Of a stretch of DNA of 64,000 nucleotides, positions 55,431 through 64,000 are shown one piece after another (the first letter of the stretch is position 1; each line of letters opens with the position of its first letter). The stretch spans positions 1-64,000 of the forward strand of contig JACCES010000016.1 in NCBI GenBank assembly GCA_013416455.1, written 5' to 3'. Source of the stretch: Alcaligenaceae bacterium. GTDB taxonomy: Bacteria; Pseudomonadota; Gammaproteobacteria; Burkholderiales; Burkholderiaceae_B. Position numbers and translations under genes: made by a program. Under the pieces are notes generated by a model. It was not told the origin of the DNA. It ran no database searches and saw only the letters and a list, made by a program, of their open reading frames with translations.

Positions 55431-56024
55431 TCAGTTCTTTCCGCCCTGCTGCCTGCAGGCGGCGATGGCCGCATCCGCCCGGGCGCGCGGTGTGGCAAGC
55501 GAACGGACCCGGCCACCGGGGGCGGCGGAATTCGGCCCGCCGAAAGCCTGGTAGGTTTCGGTCTTCTGGCGATAGATGACCCGTTCACCCTGGATGTTGT
55601 CGAACGGCTTGCCACAGATGAAGCGCGTGATGATGGCCTTGCCGATCATTTCGATCTCTTCGGACTTGCCGTTGTATTCCGCCCGCTGGCCGCGGGCTTC
55701 CAGAACCTCGAATTTTTCGGGGTTTTCCTGGCGCAGGAACACCAGCTTGCCGCCTTCCACCGTGGCGGTGCCGTGCTGGAAGCCTTCGCCGTCCTCGCGC
55801 ATGCTGAGCCGGTCGGAGTGCAGCGTCATGTTGCCCCGCGTGAGCACCACATTGCCGGTGAAAACGCTTTCCTTGTTGATGTCGTCGTAGTTGAGCGTGT
55901 CCGAAATGATCAGGGTGTCGGGCTCTTCCTGGCCCTGCCCCTGCTGCGCCAATGCCGTGGGCGGCAGGGCCATTGCCAGGCCGGCGGCCAGGGCGGAGAC
56001 GATTAGGCGTAGTGGCATTGTCAT
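55431..56024 (-). CDS. lptA: LPS transport periplasmic protein LptA
   Basis: LptA forms the periplasmic bridge that carries LPS to the outer membrane. The 197-residue product has a signal peptide (about 1-26), the beta-jellyroll OstA-type core (FTGNVVLTRGNMTLHSDRL) and a family-typical length, with a longer basic C-terminal tail. Its start overlaps the stop of lptC by four bases (ATGA), so the two are coupled. Confidence 0.94.
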   Translation of the reverse strand: MTMPLRLIVSALAAGLAMALPPTALAQQGQGQEEPDTLIISDTLNYDDINKESVFTGNVVLTRGNMTLHSDRLSMREDGEGFQHGTATVEGGKLVFLRQENPEKFEVLEARGQRAEYNGKSEEIEMIGKAIITRFICGKPFDNIQGERVIYRQKTETYQAFGGPNSAAPGGRVRSLATPRARADAAIAACRQQGGKN

Positions 56025-56644
56025 GGTTGTTCTTTTGTCCTTTCCGAAGATCGCGTACGGCGTTCGCGAGTGTCCTGCCCCGAGATCTTCACGTCTGTGG
56101 CCGAATAGACCTGTAACTGGCGCGTGCTGTTATCGTACCGCATGCCCTTGCCGTTCATGGTCGAATTGCCGTGCACCACCAGCGCCGGGTGATCGGTATA
56201 GACCACATCCTCGTCGGGGAGGATGGTCAGCACATCGCTCTTCACATCGAGCGACATGTTCTCGGCGTCGGCCTGGCGATGGACGTGCGCATTGCCGGTC
56301 ATCACCACCTGCGTGCCCTCGTGGTCCATCACGGCGGTATCGGCGGTGGCGACCGTCAGCGGCGAGCCGGGCTGCTGGCCGATGGCGCGCGCCTTCGTCA
56401 CTTCGTAGGAATCGGTGTCGGGGAAGTGTTCGAGATATTCGCCTTCCAGCCGGTTGATGACCATGCCGTGCTCATCGCTGCGTATCAGCACGAATTGCGA
56501 GGCCCAGTGGTCGGGCTCGTGGGTGATGCGGCGCGGCGGGTCGATGGGAACCGCCCGCTGCGCATATTCCGCCGCCCACCAGGTGCCGATGACCAGCGAG
56601 ATCAGCAGAAGGATGGCGACGATGGATGGCAGGCGGTCTTTCAT
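56021..56644 (-). CDS. lptC: LPS export protein LptC
   Basis: LptC is the single-span inner-membrane component that hands LPS from LptB2FG to LptA. The 207-residue product has an N-terminal membrane helix (about 6-25), then a periplasmic LptC/OstA-type jellyroll, with MTGNAHVHRQADAENMSLDVKSDVLTILPDEDVVYTDHP the family-like core. It follows kdsC after 56 bases and overlaps lptA by four. Confidence 0.93.
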   Translation of the reverse strand: MKDRLPSIVAILLLISLVIGTWWAAEYAQRAVPIDPPRRITHEPDHWASQFVLIRSDEHGMVINRLEGEYLEHFPDTDSYEVTKARAIGQQPGSPLTVATADTAVMDHEGTQVVMTGNAHVHRQADAENMSLDVKSDVLTILPDEDVVYTDHPALVVHGNSTMNGKGMRYDNSTRQLQVYSATDVKISGQDTRERRTRSSERTKEQP

Positions 56645-56700
56645 CGGGCGGGCCGGTCAATCATTGACCCGGGCGTGGCGCATGGCGACCGGATCCATTT

Positions 56701-57300
56701 TCATTGAATGGTGCCCCCGGGGCGCAGGGCATTGGGGGAAAAGAAGGCCCCGAGCCTGCCCTGCGCGGCCAGCAGCAGATCGCAGCAGTCGCGCACGGCG
56801 CCGGCCCCGCCGGGCGAGGGCGCCACCCAGTGCGCCGCCTGCGTCACGTAGGCGGGCGCATTGGGCACACTGGCCGCGAAGCCGGCGCGCTGCATGGCCG
56901 GCACATCGATGATGTCGTCCCCCATGTAGCCCACCTCGCTCGGATTGCAGCCGTGTTCCTGCGCCAGCGCCTGCAAGGCCTGTGCCTTGTCCCGCACGCC
57001 GTGCTGTACCAGGCCGATGCCCAGCTCGGCGGCGCGCCGTCCGATCACATTGCCGTCGCGGCCGGTGATGAGCGCCACGATGATGCCGCTTTCCAGCAGC
57101 AGCTTGAGCCCGTGGCCGTCGAGTACGTGAAAGCACTTGAGCTGTTCACCTTGCGCGCTGTACCACAGGCGGCCGTCCGTCAGCACGCCGTCGACATCGA
57201 AGGCCATGAGCCGCAGCTGCCGCACGCGCTCGATGACGGCGGGGGTGGCCTTGGAAAGGACCAGGGCTTCGGCGGGGTGGAGAACGTTGTTCGGATTCAT
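56701..57300 (-). CDS. kdsC: 3-deoxy-D-manno-octulosonate 8-phosphate phosphatase
   Basis: KdsC removes phosphate from KDO-8-phosphate for LPS inner-core synthesis. The 199-residue HAD protein has FDVDGVLTDGRLWYSAQGE near residue 35, LITGRDGNVIGRRAAELGI and GYMGDDIIDVPAM. The frame runs far upstream over kdsD, but ATG 57300 with the sequence MNPNNVLHPAEA is the supported start. It lies eleven bases downstream of kdsD. Confidence 0.95.
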   Translation of the reverse strand: MNPNNVLHPAEALVLSKATPAVIERVRQLRLMAFDVDGVLTDGRLWYSAQGEQLKCFHVLDGHGLKLLLESGIIVALITGRDGNVIGRRAAELGIGLVQHGVRDKAQALQALAQEHGCNPSEVGYMGDDIIDVPAMQRAGFAASVPNAPAYVTQAAHWVAPSPGGAGAVRDCCDLLLAAQGRLGAFFSPNALRPGGTIQ

Positions 57301-57311
57301 GGTCGGAGGGA

Positions 57312-58301
57312 TCAGATCACTTTGGCAGCCATCAGATCGTGCATGTGTAAAGCCCCCAATAATAGCCCGCCCTCGTCGACGACGAGCATTTGGTTCAGCC
57401 TGCCCGCGTCCATGCGGGCCGCGGCCTCGACCGCAAGGGCGTCCGACGATACGCAGCGGGGGTTGCGCGTCATGCCGTCGCCCACGATGAGTGAGCGGAC
57501 GTCGCCGCGCTTCTGGATCAGGCGGCGCAGATCGCCATCGGTGAAGATGCCGATGGGGCGGCGGGCATCGTCCACGACGATGGTCATGCCCATGCCCTTG
57601 GCGGACATTTCCTTGAGGGCGTCGTGCATGGCCGTGTCTTCCTTGACCAGCGGCAGGGCATCGCCGTGGCGCATGACGTCGCGTACATAGGTCAGCAGGC
57701 GGCGGCCGAGCGCGCCGCCGGGATGCGAGCGGGCGAAGTCCTCGGCGCTGAAGTGGCGGGCTTCCAGGCAGGCCACCGCCAGCGCATCGCCCAGCACGAG
57801 GGCGGCGGTGGTGCTGGCCGTGGGCGCCAGGTTGAGCGGACAGGCTTCCTGCCTGACGCCGCCGTCCAGATGCAGATCGGCGTTGCGCGCCAGTTCGGAT
57901 TGGGCGTTGCCGGTGATGGCGATGATGCGCGCCCCCATGCGCTTGGCCACGGTCAGCACCGTGAGCAGTTCGGATGCCGCGCCGGAATAGGAAATGGCGA
58001 TGACGATGTCCTGACCGGTCAGCATGCCCAGATCGCCGTGGATTGCTTCCGCGCCGTGCATGAAGAAGGCCGGCGTGCCGGTGGAGGCCAGGGTGGCGGC
58101 CACCTTGCGCGCGATATGGCCGGACTTGCCGATGCCGGTCACGACCACGCGGCCCTGGCAGGCCAGCAGCAGGTCGACGGCCTGTTCGAAATGCGCGTCG
58201 AGGCGGGCGAGCAGGTCTTGCAGCGCCCGGATTTCGATGGAGAAAGTGCGGTGGGCGGAAGCCAGGTGTGGCCCGCGCCCGACGTCTGTGGTCTGATCCA
58301 T
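57312..58301 (-). CDS. kdsD: Arabinose-5-phosphate isomerase KdsD
   Basis: KdsD converts ribulose-5-phosphate to arabinose-5-phosphate for KDO synthesis. The 329-residue product has a SIS domain (VVTGIGKSGHIARKVAATLASTGTPAFFMH, AISYSGAASELL) and two CBS domains in the C-terminal 130 residues. It is first in the kdsD-kdsC-lptC-lptA-lptB run and divergent from apt. Confidence 0.96.
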   Translation of the reverse strand: MDQTTDVGRGPHLASAHRTFSIEIRALQDLLARLDAHFEQAVDLLLACQGRVVVTGIGKSGHIARKVAATLASTGTPAFFMHGAEAIHGDLGMLTGQDIVIAISYSGAASELLTVLTVAKRMGARIIAITGNAQSELARNADLHLDGGVRQEACPLNLAPTASTTAALVLGDALAVACLEARHFSAEDFARSHPGGALGRRLLTYVRDVMRHGDALPLVKEDTAMHDALKEMSAKGMGMTIVVDDARRPIGIFTDGDLRRLIQKRGDVRSLIVGDGMTRNPRCVSSDALAVEAAARMDAGRLNQMLVVDEGGLLLGALHMHDLMAAKVI

Positions 58302-58373
58302 GGATGGATTTTAATCGGCATTGTGTAAACTTCGACGATCGTTCTCTCATTCCGGTCCGTACAGGCTTCCTCC

Positions 58374-58925
58374 ATGCACATCGATCCCGCCGTCTATGTC
58401 CGCAATGCGATCCGCAGCGTTCCAGATTGGCCCAGGCCCGGCGTCACTTTCCGGGACATCACCCCGGTGCTGCAGGACCCGCGTTCCTTCCGGGTTCTCA
58501 TCGACATGTTCGTGTATCGCTACATGCGCCAGCGGCTGGATCTCGTTGCCGGCGTCGACGCGCGCGGCTTCATATTGGGGTCGGTGCTGGCCTACGAACT
58601 GAATCTGGGCTTCGTGCCGGTGCGCAAGAAGGGCAAGCTGCCTTATCGCACGGTGGCCGAGGAATACACGCTGGAATACGGCAATGCATCCGTCGAAATG
58701 CATACGGATTCCGTGCGGCCCGGCCAGCGCGTGCTGCTCATCGACGACCTGATCGCCACGGGCGGCACCATGCTCGCCGCGTCCAAGCTGCTGCAGCGCC
58801 TGGGGGCCAATGTGCACGAGGCGGCCGCCATCATCGAACTGCCGGATCTGGGCGGCGGCCAGGCCATGCGCGACAGCGGCCTGGAAGTATATACAGTGTG
58901 TACATTCGGCACGACCGACCCCTGA
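58374..58925 (+). CDS. apt: Adenine phosphoribosyltransferase
   Basis: Apt salvages adenine to AMP with PRPP. The 183-residue product has PRPP-binding [17 protein letters not shown], the family N-terminal segment [21 protein letters not shown] and [20 protein letters not shown]. Length is typical. It is divergent from kdsD and convergent with the oxidoreductase gene. Confidence 0.96.
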   Translation: MHIDPAVYVRNAIRSVPDWPRPGVTFRDITPVLQDPRSFRVLIDMFVYRYMRQRLDLVAGVDARGFILGSVLAYELNLGFVPVRKKGKLPYRTVAEEYTLEYGNASVEMHTDSVRPGQRVLLIDDLIATGGTMLAASKLLQRLGANVHEAAAIIELPDLGGGQAMRDSGLEVYTVCTFGTTDP

Positions 58926-58945
58926 ACGGGCGGCCGGTGTGTCGC

Positions 58946-58978
58946 GGCGGGGCGGGCGCCTGCCGGCGCCGCCCCGCC
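58946..58978. terminator. Strong hairpin between apt and the oxidoreductase
   Basis: GGCGGGGC plus GGCGCC (58946-58960, one bulged G) pairs with GGCGCC plus GCCCCGCC (58965-58978) around a TGCC loop, a 14-bp stem between convergent genes. It has no T-run, but its position suits a two-way transcript end. Confidence 0.55.
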
Positions 58979-58983
58979 GGCCA

Positions 58984-61900
58984 TCACAGCAATACGCGTT
59001 CGATGCCGCCGTCGTTGGCGCGGCGCACGTAGTCCTGCAGCCAGTCTTCACCCAGAATGTGGCGAGCCATTTCCACGACGATGTAGTCGGCCTTCAGGCC
59101 GGTGTCGTCTTCATAGCGCGACATGCCCTGCAGGCATGACGGACAGGACGTCAGCATCTTCACATCGCCCGCATAGCCGTCGGCGCGGATTTCGCGGGTG
59201 TTCTTCGCCAGTTCTTCCTGTTTGCGGAAACGCACCTGGGTGGAGACGTCGGGCCGCGTGACGGCCAGCGTGCCCGATTCGCCGCAGCAGCGGTCCGTCT
59301 TGACGGCGGTGTCGCCCACCAGAGCCTTGACCGTCTTCATCGGGTCCTGGAGCTTCATGGGCGTGTGACAGGGGTCGTGGTAGATGTAGCGCATGCCTTC
59401 CACGCCCTGGATGTCGATGCCTTTTTCGAGCAGGTATTCGTGGATGTCGATGAGGCGGCAGCCGGGGAAGATCTTTTCGAATTCATAGCCGGCGAGCTGG
59501 TCGTAGCAGGTGCCGCAGCTGACCACCACGGTTTTGATATCCAGATAGTTGAGCGTGGTCGACAGACGGTGGAAGAGCACGCGGTTGTCGGTGATGATTT
59601 TTTCGGCCTTGTCTTCCATGCCGTTGCCGCGCTGCGGGTAGCCGCAGCACAGATAGCCCGGCGGCAGCACGGTCTGCACGCCGGCGTGCCAGAGCATGGC
59701 CTGGGTGGCCAGGCCCACCTGCGAGAACAGGCGTTCGGAGCCGCAGCCGGGGAAATAGAACACGGACTCGGTTTCCGCCGTGGTCGCCCTGGGATCGCGG
59801 ATGATGGGGATGTAGCGGGCGTCTTCGACGTCGAGCAGCTTGCGGGCGGTCTGGGTGGGAAGGCCCCCGGGCATGCGCTTGTTGACGAAATGGATCACCT
59901 GTTCGCGCAGCGGCGCCTTGCCCACGGTGGCGGGCGGCGCGGCCATCTGCTTGCGGGCCGGCTGGGCCAGCAGGCCGTGGGCCATGCGCTGGGCCTTGTA
60001 GCCCAGGTCGATCATGCCCTTGCGGGTGGCCTTGATGACGCGCGGATCCTTGGCGTTCAGGAAGAACATGGCCGCGGTGGTGCCGGGGTTGAACGATTTC
60101 TTGCCCATGCGGCGCAGCAGCGAACGCATCGCCATGGATACGTCGCCGAAGTCGATGTCGACCGGACAGGGGTTGTAGCACTTGTGGCAGACGGTGCAGT
60201 GGTCGGCGACGTCTTCGAATTCGGACCAGTGCTTGATGCTCACGCCGCGCCGGGTCTGTTCTTCGTACAGAAAGGCCTCGACCAGCAGCGAAGTGGCCAG
60301 GATCTTGTTGCGTGGCGAATAGAGCAGGTTGGCGCGCGGCACGTGGGTGGCGCAGACAGGCTTGCATTTGCCGCAGCGCAGGCAGTCCTTGATGGCGTGC
60401 GAGATGTCGCCGATCTCGCTGCGCTGCATGATGAGCGATTCGTGGCCCAGCAGATTGAAGCTGGGCGTCCAGGCGTCGCGCAGGTCGGCGCCGGGCATGA
60501 GCTTGCCGGCGTTGAAGCGGCCCCTGGGGTCGATGCGGCGCTTGTAGTCCTGGAAGGGCTGCAGTTCTTCCTGGGTCAGGAATTCGAACTTGGTCAGGCC
60601 GATGCCATGTTCGCCGGAGATCACGCCATCCAGGTCGCGGGCGATGCGCATGATGCGCGCCACGGTTTCGTTGGCTTCCTGGAGCATGCCGTAATCGTCG
60701 GAGTTCACGGGAATGTTGGTGTGCACATTGCCGTCGCCGGCGTGCATGTGCAGGGCCACGAACACCCGGCTCTTGAGCACGCGGTCGTGCACGGCCTGGA
60801 TGCCGGCCAGCACGGCGGCGCAGTCGGCGCCGGCGAACAGGCGCTCCATGAGGGCGCGCACTTCGGTCTTCCAGGATATGCGTATGGTGTGATCCTGCAC
60901 CACGTCGAAGATGCGCGCGTCGGGCTGTTCGACCAGGCGCTGCCTGAGCGGGTCGGACAGTTCGCCCAGGCCGATGCGGTCGAGCGTGTCCAGGCTCTGC
61001 GACAGCGGGGCGTCGAGGTTTTCCAGCAGCCAGGTCCAGCGCTCGCGCACGCCGCGCAGCGCGGCCACGGCGTCGTCGGTGCGCCGGGTCAGCACGGTCG
61101 CGCGGGTGTGCTCGGCGTCGTCGATGTCTTCGATCTTGCCCACCGGCAGTTCGCCGCGCAGAAAGGTTTCGATTTCGTCCAGCAGGCGCAGTTTGTTGCG
61201 GGTGGACAGTTCGATGTTGATCCGTTCGATGGCGTCGGTGTATTCGCCCATGCGGCCGAGCGGAATGACGACGTCTTCGTTGATCTTGAAGGCGTTGGTA
61301 TGGCGCGCGATGGCGGCGGTGCGGGCGCGGTCCAGCCAGAACCGCTTGCGGTCTTCGGGCGAAACCGCCACGAAGCCTTCGCCGTGGCGGGTGTTGGCGA
61401 TCCGCACCACTTCGCTGGCGGCGACGGCCACCGCGTTTTCATCGTCGCCGACGATATCGCCGATCAGCACCATCTTGGGCAGGGTGCCGCGCTTGCTCTT
61501 GGTGGCGTAGCCCACGGCGCGCAGATAGCGCTCGTCCAGATGTTCGAGGCCCGCCAGCAGGGCGCCGCGCTCGCGGCCCGGGCCGTCGAGGTAGTTCTTG
61601 ACTTCGACGATGGAGGGCACGGCGTTGCGCGCCTGGCCGAAGAATTCCATACAGACCGTGCGTGTGTGGGCCGGCATGCGGTGCACGATCCAGCGCACGG
61701 CGGTGATCAGGCCGTCGCAGCCTTCCTTCTGAACGCCCGGCAGGCCCGCCAGGAACTTGTCGGTGACGTCCTTGCCCAGGCCCACTTTGCGGAAACGGCT
61801 GCCTTCGACCACCAGGGTTTCATCGCGCAGGGGAATTTCGCCCGGCGCGCCCTTGCCGTCGGACCAGGAAAGCTCGAAGCGCGCTTCGTCGACTTCGTGG

Positions 61901-62925
61901 ATCTTGCCCAGGTTGTGGCCGATGCGGGAAACCTCCAGCCAGTTGCCTTCGGGGTCGACCATGCGCCACCAGGCGAGATTGTCGAGCGCCGTGCCCCACA
62001 GCACCGCTTTCTTGCCGCCGGCGTTCATGGCGACGTTGCCGCCCGCACAGGAAGCGTCGGCCGAGGTCGGGTCGACGGCGAAGACGTAGCCGGCGGCTTC
62101 GGCGGCTTCGGCGATGCGGCGGGTGACCACGCCGGCGCCGGTCAGTATGGTGGGCACGGGCTCGGCCAGCCCCGGCAGCTGCGTGGCTTCCACCGCGCCC
62201 AGGCGGTCGAATTTTTCAGTGTTGATGACGACCGAACGCCAGCTGAGCGGTATGGCGCCGCCGGTGTAGCCGGTGCCGCCGCCGCGCGGGATGATGGTCA
62301 GGTCCAGCTCGATACAGGCGCGCACCAGGGCGGCGATTTCGCTTTCGCTGTCGGGCGTGAGCACCACGAAGGGGTATTCCACGCGCCAGTCGGTGGCGTC
62401 GGTGACGTGGGACACCCGCGAGAGGCCGTCGAACTTGATGTTGTCACGGGCGGTGATGCGCGACAGGGCGCGCTGGGTCTGCTTGCGCAGTTCGCTCGTG
62501 ATGGTGAAGTGCTTGTCGAAATCCGCCACGGCGATGCGGGCGGCGGCCAGCAGGCCGGCGACCTTGCTGTCGCGTTCGGAATGGCGGGCGTCGCGGCGGC
62601 GGTCGATTTCGTTCAGGCGGTGGTCGAGCGCGTCGATGAGCTGCCGCCGGCGCTTGGGGTTGTCGAGCAGGTCGTCCTGCAGATAGGGGTTGCGGCGCAC
62701 CACCCAGATGTCGCCCAGCACCTCGAACAGCATTCTGGCGGAACGCCCGGTCACCCGTTCGGCGCGCAGTTCGGACAGCAGGCGCCAGGCGTCTTCGCCC
62801 AGCAGGCGCAGCACGATCTCGCGATCGGAACAGGACGTGTAGTTGTACGGGATTTCGCGCAGGCGCGGCGAAGTGTGCTGGGGTGCCTGCGCGGTAAGCA
62901 TTTGACTGGCGAGGGGGGCGTTCAT
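58984..62925 (-). CDS. Large FAD-linked oxidase/iron-sulfur oxidoreductase with DUF3683 domain
   Basis: The 1313-residue protein starts with a DUF3683-like region (about 20-130, [18 protein letters not shown]). An FAD-binding PCMH-type domain follows (about 160-430, [18 protein letters not shown]), then an FAD-oxidase C-terminal domain to about 790 ([16 protein letters not shown]). A bacterial ferredoxin pair ([11 protein letters not shown] and [12 protein letters not shown]) comes at about 860-950, and a CCG heterodisulfide-reductase-like domain ([35 protein letters not shown]) ends it. It looks like a natural fusion of GlcD-type and GlcF-type subunits. D-lactate or a 2-hydroxy acid is a likely substrate with electrons going to quinone, but this is inference from domain order. 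Confidence 0.93.
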   Translation of the reverse strand: MNAPLASQMLTAQAPQHTSPRLREIPYNYTSCSDREIVLRLLGEDAWRLLSELRAERVTGRSARMLFEVLGDIWVVRRNPYLQDDLLDNPKRRRQLIDALDHRLNEIDRRRDARHSERDSKVAGLLAAARIAVADFDKHFTITSELRKQTQRALSRITARDNIKFDGLSRVSHVTDATDWRVEYPFVVLTPDSESEIAALVRACIELDLTIIPRGGGTGYTGGAIPLSWRSVVINTEKFDRLGAVEATQLPGLAEPVPTILTGAGVVTRRIAEAAEAAGYVFAVDPTSADASCAGGNVAMNAGGKKAVLWGTALDNLAWWRMVDPEGNWLEVSRIGHNLGKIHEVDEARFELSWSDGKGAPGEIPLRDETLVVEGSRFRKVGLGKDVTDKFLAGLPGVQKEGCDGLITAVRWIVHRMPAHTRTVCMEFFGQARNAVPSIVEVKNYLDGPGRERGALLAGLEHLDERYLRAVGYATKSKRGTLPKMVLIGDIVGDDENAVAVAASEVVRIANTRHGEGFVAVSPEDRKRFWLDRARTAAIARHTNAFKINEDVVIPLGRMGEYTDAIERINIELSTRNKLRLLDEIETFLRGELPVGKIEDIDDAEHTRATVLTRRTDDAVAALRGVRERWTWLLENLDAPLSQSLDTLDRIGLGELSDPLRQRLVEQPDARIFDVVQDHTIRISWKTEVRALMERLFAGADCAAVLAGIQAVHDRVLKSRVFVALHMHAGDGNVHTNIPVNSDDYGMLQEANETVARIMRIARDLDGVISGEHGIGLTKFEFLTQEELQPFQDYKRRIDPRGRFNAGKLMPGADLRDAWTPSFNLLGHESLIMQRSEIGDISHAIKDCLRCGKCKPVCATHVPRANLLYSPRNKILATSLLVEAFLYEEQTRRGVSIKHWSEFEDVADHCTVCHKCYNPCPVDIDFGDVSMAMRSLLRRMGKKSFNPGTTAAMFFLNAKDPRVIKATRKGMIDLGYKAQRMAHGLLAQPARKQMAAPPATVGKAPLREQVIHFVNKRMPGGLPTQTARKLLDVEDARYIPIIRDPRATTAETESVFYFPGCGSERLFSQVGLATQAMLWHAGVQTVLPPGYLCCGYPQRGNGMEDKAEKIITDNRVLFHRLSTTLNYLDIKTVVVSCGTCYDQLAGYEFEKIFPGCRLIDIHEYLLEKGIDIQGVEGMRYIYHDPCHTPMKLQDPMKTVKALVGDTAVKTDRCCGESGTLAVTRPDVSTQVRFRKQEELAKNTREIRADGYAGDVKMLTSCPSCLQGMSRYEDDTGLKADYIVVEMARHILGEDWLQDYVRRANDGGIERVLL

Positions 62926-62998
62926 GAGCGGAGCTGGAACCCAAAAGGGAACGGATGCAGGGTAGACCCTGGCAGTTTAATCGAATGGGCGGCCGGCC

Positions 62999-63520
62999 TC
63001 AGATTTTGCCGGGGAAAAACCACAGCAGGGCGGAGGTCATCGTCACGTAACGGAGGAATTTGCCGATCGCCATGTAGACGATGCTGGGCCCCAGGGGCAG
63101 TTTCAGCCAGCCCGCCACGGCGCACAGGGGATCGCCCACCAGCGGCAGCCACGAGAACAGCAGGGCGCGCGGCCCCAGCCGGTGCAGCCACCAGCTGACA
63201 TAGTCGTGCCAGCGGCCGCCGGCGGGCGTGCGCGGCTTGTAGGGGTGTTTTTCGCGGTAGCGTTCCACCGCGGTTTCCGCCGCGTAGCCCATGCCGTAGC
63301 TGATGGCGCCGCCCACCGTATTGCCCAGCGTGGCGATCAGGATGGCGGGCCAGAACATGTCGGAAGCAATCTGCAGATAGCCGAAAACGGCGGGTTCCGA
63401 ACCCAGGGGGAGCAGGGTGGCGGACACCAGGGCGACCAGGAAAATGGCGCTCAGGCCGACGCTGGGCAGGGCCAGGGTGTCGAGCAGCCAGTGGATCGAG
63501 GAGTAGAGCCAGGCTTCCAT
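62999..63520 (-). CDS. DedA/YqaA family inner-membrane protein
   Basis: The 173-residue membrane protein has helices at about 20-42, 50-70, 105-130 and 145-165, with [14 protein letters not shown] and [20 protein letters not shown] typical of the YqaA group of the DedA/VTT family. These proteins are tied to membrane homeostasis and lipid or polymyxin resistance in other bacteria. ATG 63520 is chosen over a longer frame without a membrane-protein start. It lies 73 bases downstream of the oxidoreductase start on the same strand, and divergently from ilvA. Confidence 0.87.
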   Translation of the reverse strand: MEAWLYSSIHWLLDTLALPSVGLSAIFLVALVSATLLPLGSEPAVFGYLQIASDMFWPAILIATLGNTVGGAISYGMGYAAETAVERYREKHPYKPRTPAGGRWHDYVSWWLHRLGPRALLFSWLPLVGDPLCAVAGWLKLPLGPSIVYMAIGKFLRYVTMTSALLWFFPGKI

Positions 63521-63687
63521 GCTTGTCGGTGGCGGTTGCGCGGAGCTCGCGCGGCAGCGTAGTGTATAGCGGTATGTCGGCGCCCGGGGCCACCCCGGCG
63601 GGCGAGGGGGCTCGCACCGGCCCGGCCCGTTGCGCTGTGGTATTCTTTTCAGCTTGTATCCGCTGTCCACGCGCCTTTTTTTCCGCC

Positions 63688-64000
63688 ATGCCTACCGACT
63701 ATCTCAAGCGCATCCTGACCGCCAGGGTGTACGACGTTGCCATAGAATCGCCCCTGGACCATGCCCCGCAGGTGTCGGCGCGAATCGGCAACAAGGTGTT
63801 GCTCAAGCGCGAAGATACGCAGCCGGTGTTCAGTTTCAAGTTGCGCGGCGCCTACAACAAGATGGCGGCCCTGTCGCCGGCCGAACTCAAGCGCGGCGTG
63901 ATCGCGGCATCCGCCGGCAACCACGCGCAGGGGGTGGCGCTGAGCGCCAGCCGCATGGGCTGCCGCGCGGTCATCGTCATGCCCGAGACCACGCCCGAGG
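63688..64000 (+). CDS. ilvA: Threonine dehydratase, biosynthetic (3' end outside window)
   Basis: IlvA deaminates threonine to 2-oxobutanoate, the first step of isoleucine synthesis. The 104 visible residues, from ATG 63688 to the window edge, begin [18 protein letters not shown] and hold the PLP-lysine motif [12 protein letters not shown] and [14 protein letters not shown]. The rest, including any C-terminal regulatory domain, is not seen. Confidence 0.95.
   Translation, partial: MPTDYLKRILTARVYDVAIESPLDHAPQVSARIGNKVLLKREDTQPVFSFKLRGAYNKMAALSPAELKRGVIAASAGNHAQGVALSASRMGCRAVIVMPETTPE

Noticed and set aside
57301-58350. Extension of the kdsC frame to 549 codons
   Set aside because: The upstream part is an out-of-frame reading of kdsD; KdsC is normally about 180-200 residues.
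59365-63198. Rightward open frame of 1277 codons
   Set aside because: It is antisense to the FAD oxidoreductase, with Gly/His/Val-rich composition typical of the complement of high-GC genes. The leftward gene has complete FAD and iron-sulfur motifs.

Overview
The window looks like a chromosomal segment of a high-GC betaproteobacterium of the order Burkholderiales, most likely family Alcaligenaceae (Bordetella/Achromobacter-like). The basis is conserved gene orders (rhodanese-grxC-secB-gpsA beside gpmA-envC-ctpA; rsmI/yraN-diaA-dolP; kdsD-kdsC-lptC-lptA-lptB ... hpf-ptsN-hprK-rapZ) and two Bug-type (TctC) solute receptors, a family greatly expanded in that group. No assignment below genus level is attempted.

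Region 1 (1-19,919) is a cell-surface and secretion region. A very large acidic tandem-repeat protein runs leftward from 5388 and leaves the window still open. Facing it, beyond a tRNA-Thr, is a rightward cluster: an unknown gene, sapC, and a complete type I secretion system (ABC transporter, HlyD-type adaptor, TolC-type channel). The arrangement resembles the sapCDEF S-layer export genes of Campylobacter. Two tandem paralogous lipoproteins with a glycoside-hydrolase-like TIM barrel and one autotransporter follow.

Region 2 (19,955-26,593) holds RNA and ribosome modification genes (rimO, rsmB), a DUF4390 protein and a two-component system of the NtrY/NtrX type whose regulator lacks the AAA+ domain. 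Region 3 (26,724-31,950) is a visibly lower-GC catabolic block: DUF35 protein, thiolase, Bug receptor and acyl-CoA ligase, with a divergent LysR regulator and an ATC-N9-GAT palindrome between them. Region 4 (32,008-35,144) has bioC, comF and trmL, with a HigBA-like toxin-antitoxin pair between comF and trmL.

Region 5 (35,236-50,647) is mostly housekeeping: a second Bug receptor, gpsA, secB, grxC, rhodanese, gpmA, envC, ctpA, moeB, a HAD nucleotidase, argB, a TlpA-like thioredoxin, dolP, diaA, yraN, rsmI, rlpA and rapZ. Region 6 (50,807-58,925) carries hprK, ptsN, hpf, then a rightward amidase where rpoN commonly sits, then lptB-lptA-lptC-kdsC-kdsD and apt. Region 7 (58,984-64,000) holds a 1313-residue FAD/iron-sulfur oxidoreductase, a DedA/YqaA-type membrane protein and the start of ilvA.

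The points most worth following are the giant repeat protein with its dedicated-looking export system and 498-bp higher-order repeat, the unknown gene beside sapC, the duplicated lipoproteins with a shared upstream block, and the coincidence of an AAA+-less NtrX with no rpoN at its usual locus.
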